64,000 bases of DNA from Lingula anatina (Eukaryota > Brachiopoda > Lingulata > Lingulida > Lingulidae): the NCBI RefSeq assembly GCF_001039355.2, contig NW_019775602.1, forward strand, positions 422,480 to 486,479. The letters are read 5' to 3'. The position numbers were made by a program, and so were the translations under genes. The notes under the pieces are model-generated. The model was not told where the DNA came from. It did not search any database and saw only the letters and a program-made list of their open reading frames with translations. Positions 61,170 through 64,000 of the stretch are shown piece after piece; within the stretch, counting starts at the first letter, position 1; each line of letters opens with the position of its first letter.

Positions 61170-63864
61170 AATCCCATTATCAGGTCTAATAGCAGCCGGG
61201 GTGCAGCGTGCATAGGAACAACCAGTGCGTGACACTCCTGCATATTTTAGCATAGTAAACAACATCGGGATTTGTCCGCTGAAATGAATGACGTCTATTA
61301 AAGACATTTCCTCATAGGTCGTCTCTTGTTGACTGACCAAGACACGCGGTGAGGTTTTCGCTGCCTAGTACGGATGGACGCACCGTTGTTAATTGGCATT
61401 TATGACAATAAATGACAAATTGTGACCAATAAAAGGCCAACTTAGTTGGATGTTTTGGTGTGCCGGACATGAAGTGACACTTTGACAAAATACTTATGTT
61501 GACATGGTTGAAGGATAAGGTATTTCTCAAGACTGAAAAAAAAGCATTTTAGTATTCTTTAAAATATAGTTCGTGTATTAATTTGTTACGGTGATGACTT
61601 AATTTTGGTTCTTTTATCATCTGCCAATTTATCAATTGATTTATGCAGTTCTTTAAGATTAAAATTTATTAAATGCACTACATGTAACTGATCTATTTCA
61701 AATAAACTGAATTCAAGTTAATTTAATTGTTAATTTCCAAATAAAGAAAGCGGTCCTAGTTAAGAGAGTTAAATTTAGCATTTGAAAGAAAATCTAATTG
61801 AATGCAGTCATTAATTGCTTTATTTATTTAATTATTTTTTGACTGGAATATTAACGTTTGCAAATGACGCGAGTAGCCTTTAACTTCACAAACGCGTGGC
61901 CTAATTGCGACCGGACATGGCATCTATTAATATTATCCCATTTGTCTTCCGCGTTTTGTTCCTAAAATAGACTAGCAAGGATAGCCGGCGTCACGACTCG
62001 AAGTGACCCCGTTTTTTTATTGCGACTTAGGTGTCTGCAGGTGAGAGTCTGTTTTTTACCGCACGTGCTCCAAGCCCCTCGAGCCGTTGCACCTAGGAAG
62101 GTTTTTTATCATTATTCCTTTGGGACATCTTAGAGGAGTGTGGGCTACAATTGTTACTTAAAATTTATTTATTTAAAGCGGGATGTAGAAACTTGGAGCA
62201 AGGGTAAAGCGTGATGATATTGTCTACAAAGGTGGGTCAAGCTGTCGGGAATGTAAGAATTATCTGCGTGAATTACGTCATTACTTTATCTCTAAGTATC
62301 CTGTCTAGAAGGAAGTTTTGGCGCATGCCTCTTAGTAGGACTTGCCTGAGGCAACGTTCTTCGTGTTAAAAAAAGGACAAGTTTCTAATGGAACATTTAT
62401 TCAAATTATTCGCACAGTAAAACTTACTTACAATAAAACTATACATTTTCTTGTTCAGTATTTGAAAAAAGAAAGCTCAATACACTTCCTTTCTTAAGGT
62501 ATCAGTATTCTTATCTTGATATCCCCCACGACCTATAATTACGATAACGTACACGTAACTAATTAGCATTGACATTGCGTGTTTTATGTTAGCTTTAGTT
62601 GTGTCCTATATAGTTGTAATATTTCTTAACTTTTTTATTTCAAAGATGTATAACAGCTAATATATTAAAAGTTAAAAAGATGCTTAACTATCCACTATAT
62701 AGGCGCCTTGTGTTGATCGTTACACGAAACTTTTTTTAAGTCAAAATAGGTTTAAGCAAAAACAGCTTATGCATATGATGGGCCAAGTTGCATTTTACAA
62801 GGTATCTGTATATCGCCTTACTATTGCGAGCGCCTTTATCTTGTTTTTTCATCTTTTAAGGGGGTTATCATCATATCATTTAAATCATTGTTTTGGTCGT
62901 GACGTTATATTTTCATTCAAACAATTAAATATACAGCACATGTATCTCAACTGCATAAAATCGCTGCCCAATATGGTATATATTCATCTTGAGCATACGC
63001 GTTATGTAAAAGAGAGATCGCATGTCAATGTAGTAGTGCCAGGGTTTCCAATAAACGTTGAAACCAATGACTCAACCAGTAGGCCTTGATCTCTTTAAAT
63101 CAACTATAAATCAAAGACTGTACAAACTAATTACTGCACCCAAGGAATGTTCGTCCATGTCCACTGGTCACGAGTTAAACATTACTGATAGTGTTTGAGT
63201 AACTATTAAGGGTGTACTAAGTGATTAAGTGATTGGTGAGTAGTGGTACACTGTAGTACCTCTCCCCAGGCGTGAGACGGCGTGGGTGCCTGATGTGGCA
63301 CCCCCTGGCCTTAGGATCGCGTTCTATGTTTTTTATTATTATTCCGTTGGGGCATTAACAGCGGGTCACGCTTGTTTGCGGGGGTACGGTAGGTCATGCA
63401 AGCAGTTTAGTCCAACTGGTAAGACTTGTCGTGCTACCCACAAGTATTTGGTCAGAGATGTTTTGTCTGCGTTTTTAAGCGATGATATCTCTGATGCCAG
63501 GCGTGTTTTCAGCTATTTTCTTTATAAGAAGTGTTTCCTTCACAAATCTTTCAGACTTTAGCCCTTCTCAGAGAGTTAGGGTTAGTGTTTCAAATATCGG
63601 TGTGACAGGAATTGTAGTCCTAGGAATGGGGTCTCATATAATTAATACAGGTTATGGTTAGTCGGAGTATTTGGGTTTTTGCACACAGTAGCCTACCAGT
63701 AATGGGGGACAAACATTCCTGTTACCCCGGTACATCGGTTTTACGCATGACAGTACTTTACATTTCAAACTATTGGTCAGATAAAAACTGTAGATAATGG
63801 GAAAATAATCCAAATAGCCGCTGAAATTTTCACAAGTCAGAGTAGACCTAGTAGGCTAACTTTG
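61170..63864. other. Upstream region of the TEP gene, no gene recognised
   Basis: Mostly AT-rich sequence with short frames. Two GC-richer patches (about 61,980-62,110 and 63,250-63,560) share a TTTTTTATYATTATTCC phrase and may be pieces of one unknown repeat. A 91-codon frame at 63,286-63,561 has no recognisable domain. Confidence 0.5.
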
Positions 63865-64000
63865 CAGGGGCGGATCCAGAATTATTTGAAGGGAGGCTCC
63901 GTTTTTAACGAATGACACCCGCAGATGCGAAGCCGACACTGCCCCCGCCCCTACTCCCTGGCAGCGGACCCCGAAAATATTTGGTATTTTAGAGGGCGAA
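63865..64000. mobile_element. hAT-like MITE end, cut by the window edge
   Basis: It starts CAGGGGCGGATCCAGAAT, matching in reverse orientation the right end of the element at 37,769-38,038. Further in it contains ATGCGAAGCCGAC, inverted relative to GTCGGCTTCGCAT there. The far end lies outside the window. Confidence 0.6.

Noticed and set aside
61267-61277. GGGATTTGTCC upstream of the TEP promoter, considered as an NF-kappaB site
   Set aside because: It deviates from GGGRNNYYCC by an inserted base in the 3' half; one such match is expected by chance.
62769-63089. 106-codon plus-strand frame upstream of the TEP gene
   Set aside because: AT-rich, no recognisable domain or gene context.
63286-63561. 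91-codon frame with several cysteines
   Set aside because: No signal peptide, domain, splice context or TATA. It lies in a GC-richer patch sharing phrases with 62.0 kb and may be repeat-derived.

Overview
This is an intron-rich, AT-rich animal genomic fragment. GT-AG introns, calcium-binding EGF repeats, C-type lectin domains, Thr/Pro mucin tracts, dispersed DNA transposons, a Gypsy remnant and many simple repeats point to a marine invertebrate. A mollusc or other lophotrochozoan is my best guess; an invertebrate deuterostome is not excluded. No species call is possible from sequence alone. Single N characters mark assembly joins, and two of them sit exactly between near-identical direct repeats.

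Layout: 1-5.85 kb is intergenic, with dispersed repeats and a dead copy of a lectin first exon. 5.94-8.44 kb (+) is a five-exon secreted EGF/C-type-lectin gene (385 aa). 8.4-13.0 kb holds transposon-derived DNA. 13.2-23.23 kb (-) is a modular secreted gene (about 623 aa): signal peptide with a start codon split by an intron, WCQ repeats, small symmetric cysteine-rich exons, a PPPTT mucin tract and a C-terminal lectin domain. One of its cysteine exons has been drawn into a 17-copy minisatellite. 23.3-26.75 kb is intergenic. 26.83-27.07 kb (+) encodes a 78-aa secreted cysteine-rich peptide. 28-31.7 kb holds transposon remnants. 31.82-35.99 kb (+) is a paralogue of the first lectin gene with 17 EGF modules (931 aa). 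37.48-61.04 kb (-) is a 36-exon thioester-containing alpha-2-macroglobulin/complement family gene (TEP; 1,524 aa). 61.2-64 kb is its upstream region and more repeat DNA.

The most notable system is the TEP gene. Its bait (protease-trap) region is encoded by five tandem interchangeable exons (48,368-49,984). All enter in phase 1 and leave in phase 2, so exactly one can be used per transcript, and two of them are only 19 nt apart. The thioester GCGEQ is intact, and the last exon adds a peritrophin-A/CBM14-like chitin-binding domain that can be bypassed by an in-frame stop inside the preceding splice donor. The splice model was read by eye: exon phases agree throughout and the total coding length is divisible by three.

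Together the genes look like a secreted, probably immune or mucosal, set: two EGF-lectins, a mucin-lectin and a small cysteine-rich peptide next to a diversifiable thioester protein with a possible chitin-targeting tail. The joint immune role is inference from families and neighbourhood.
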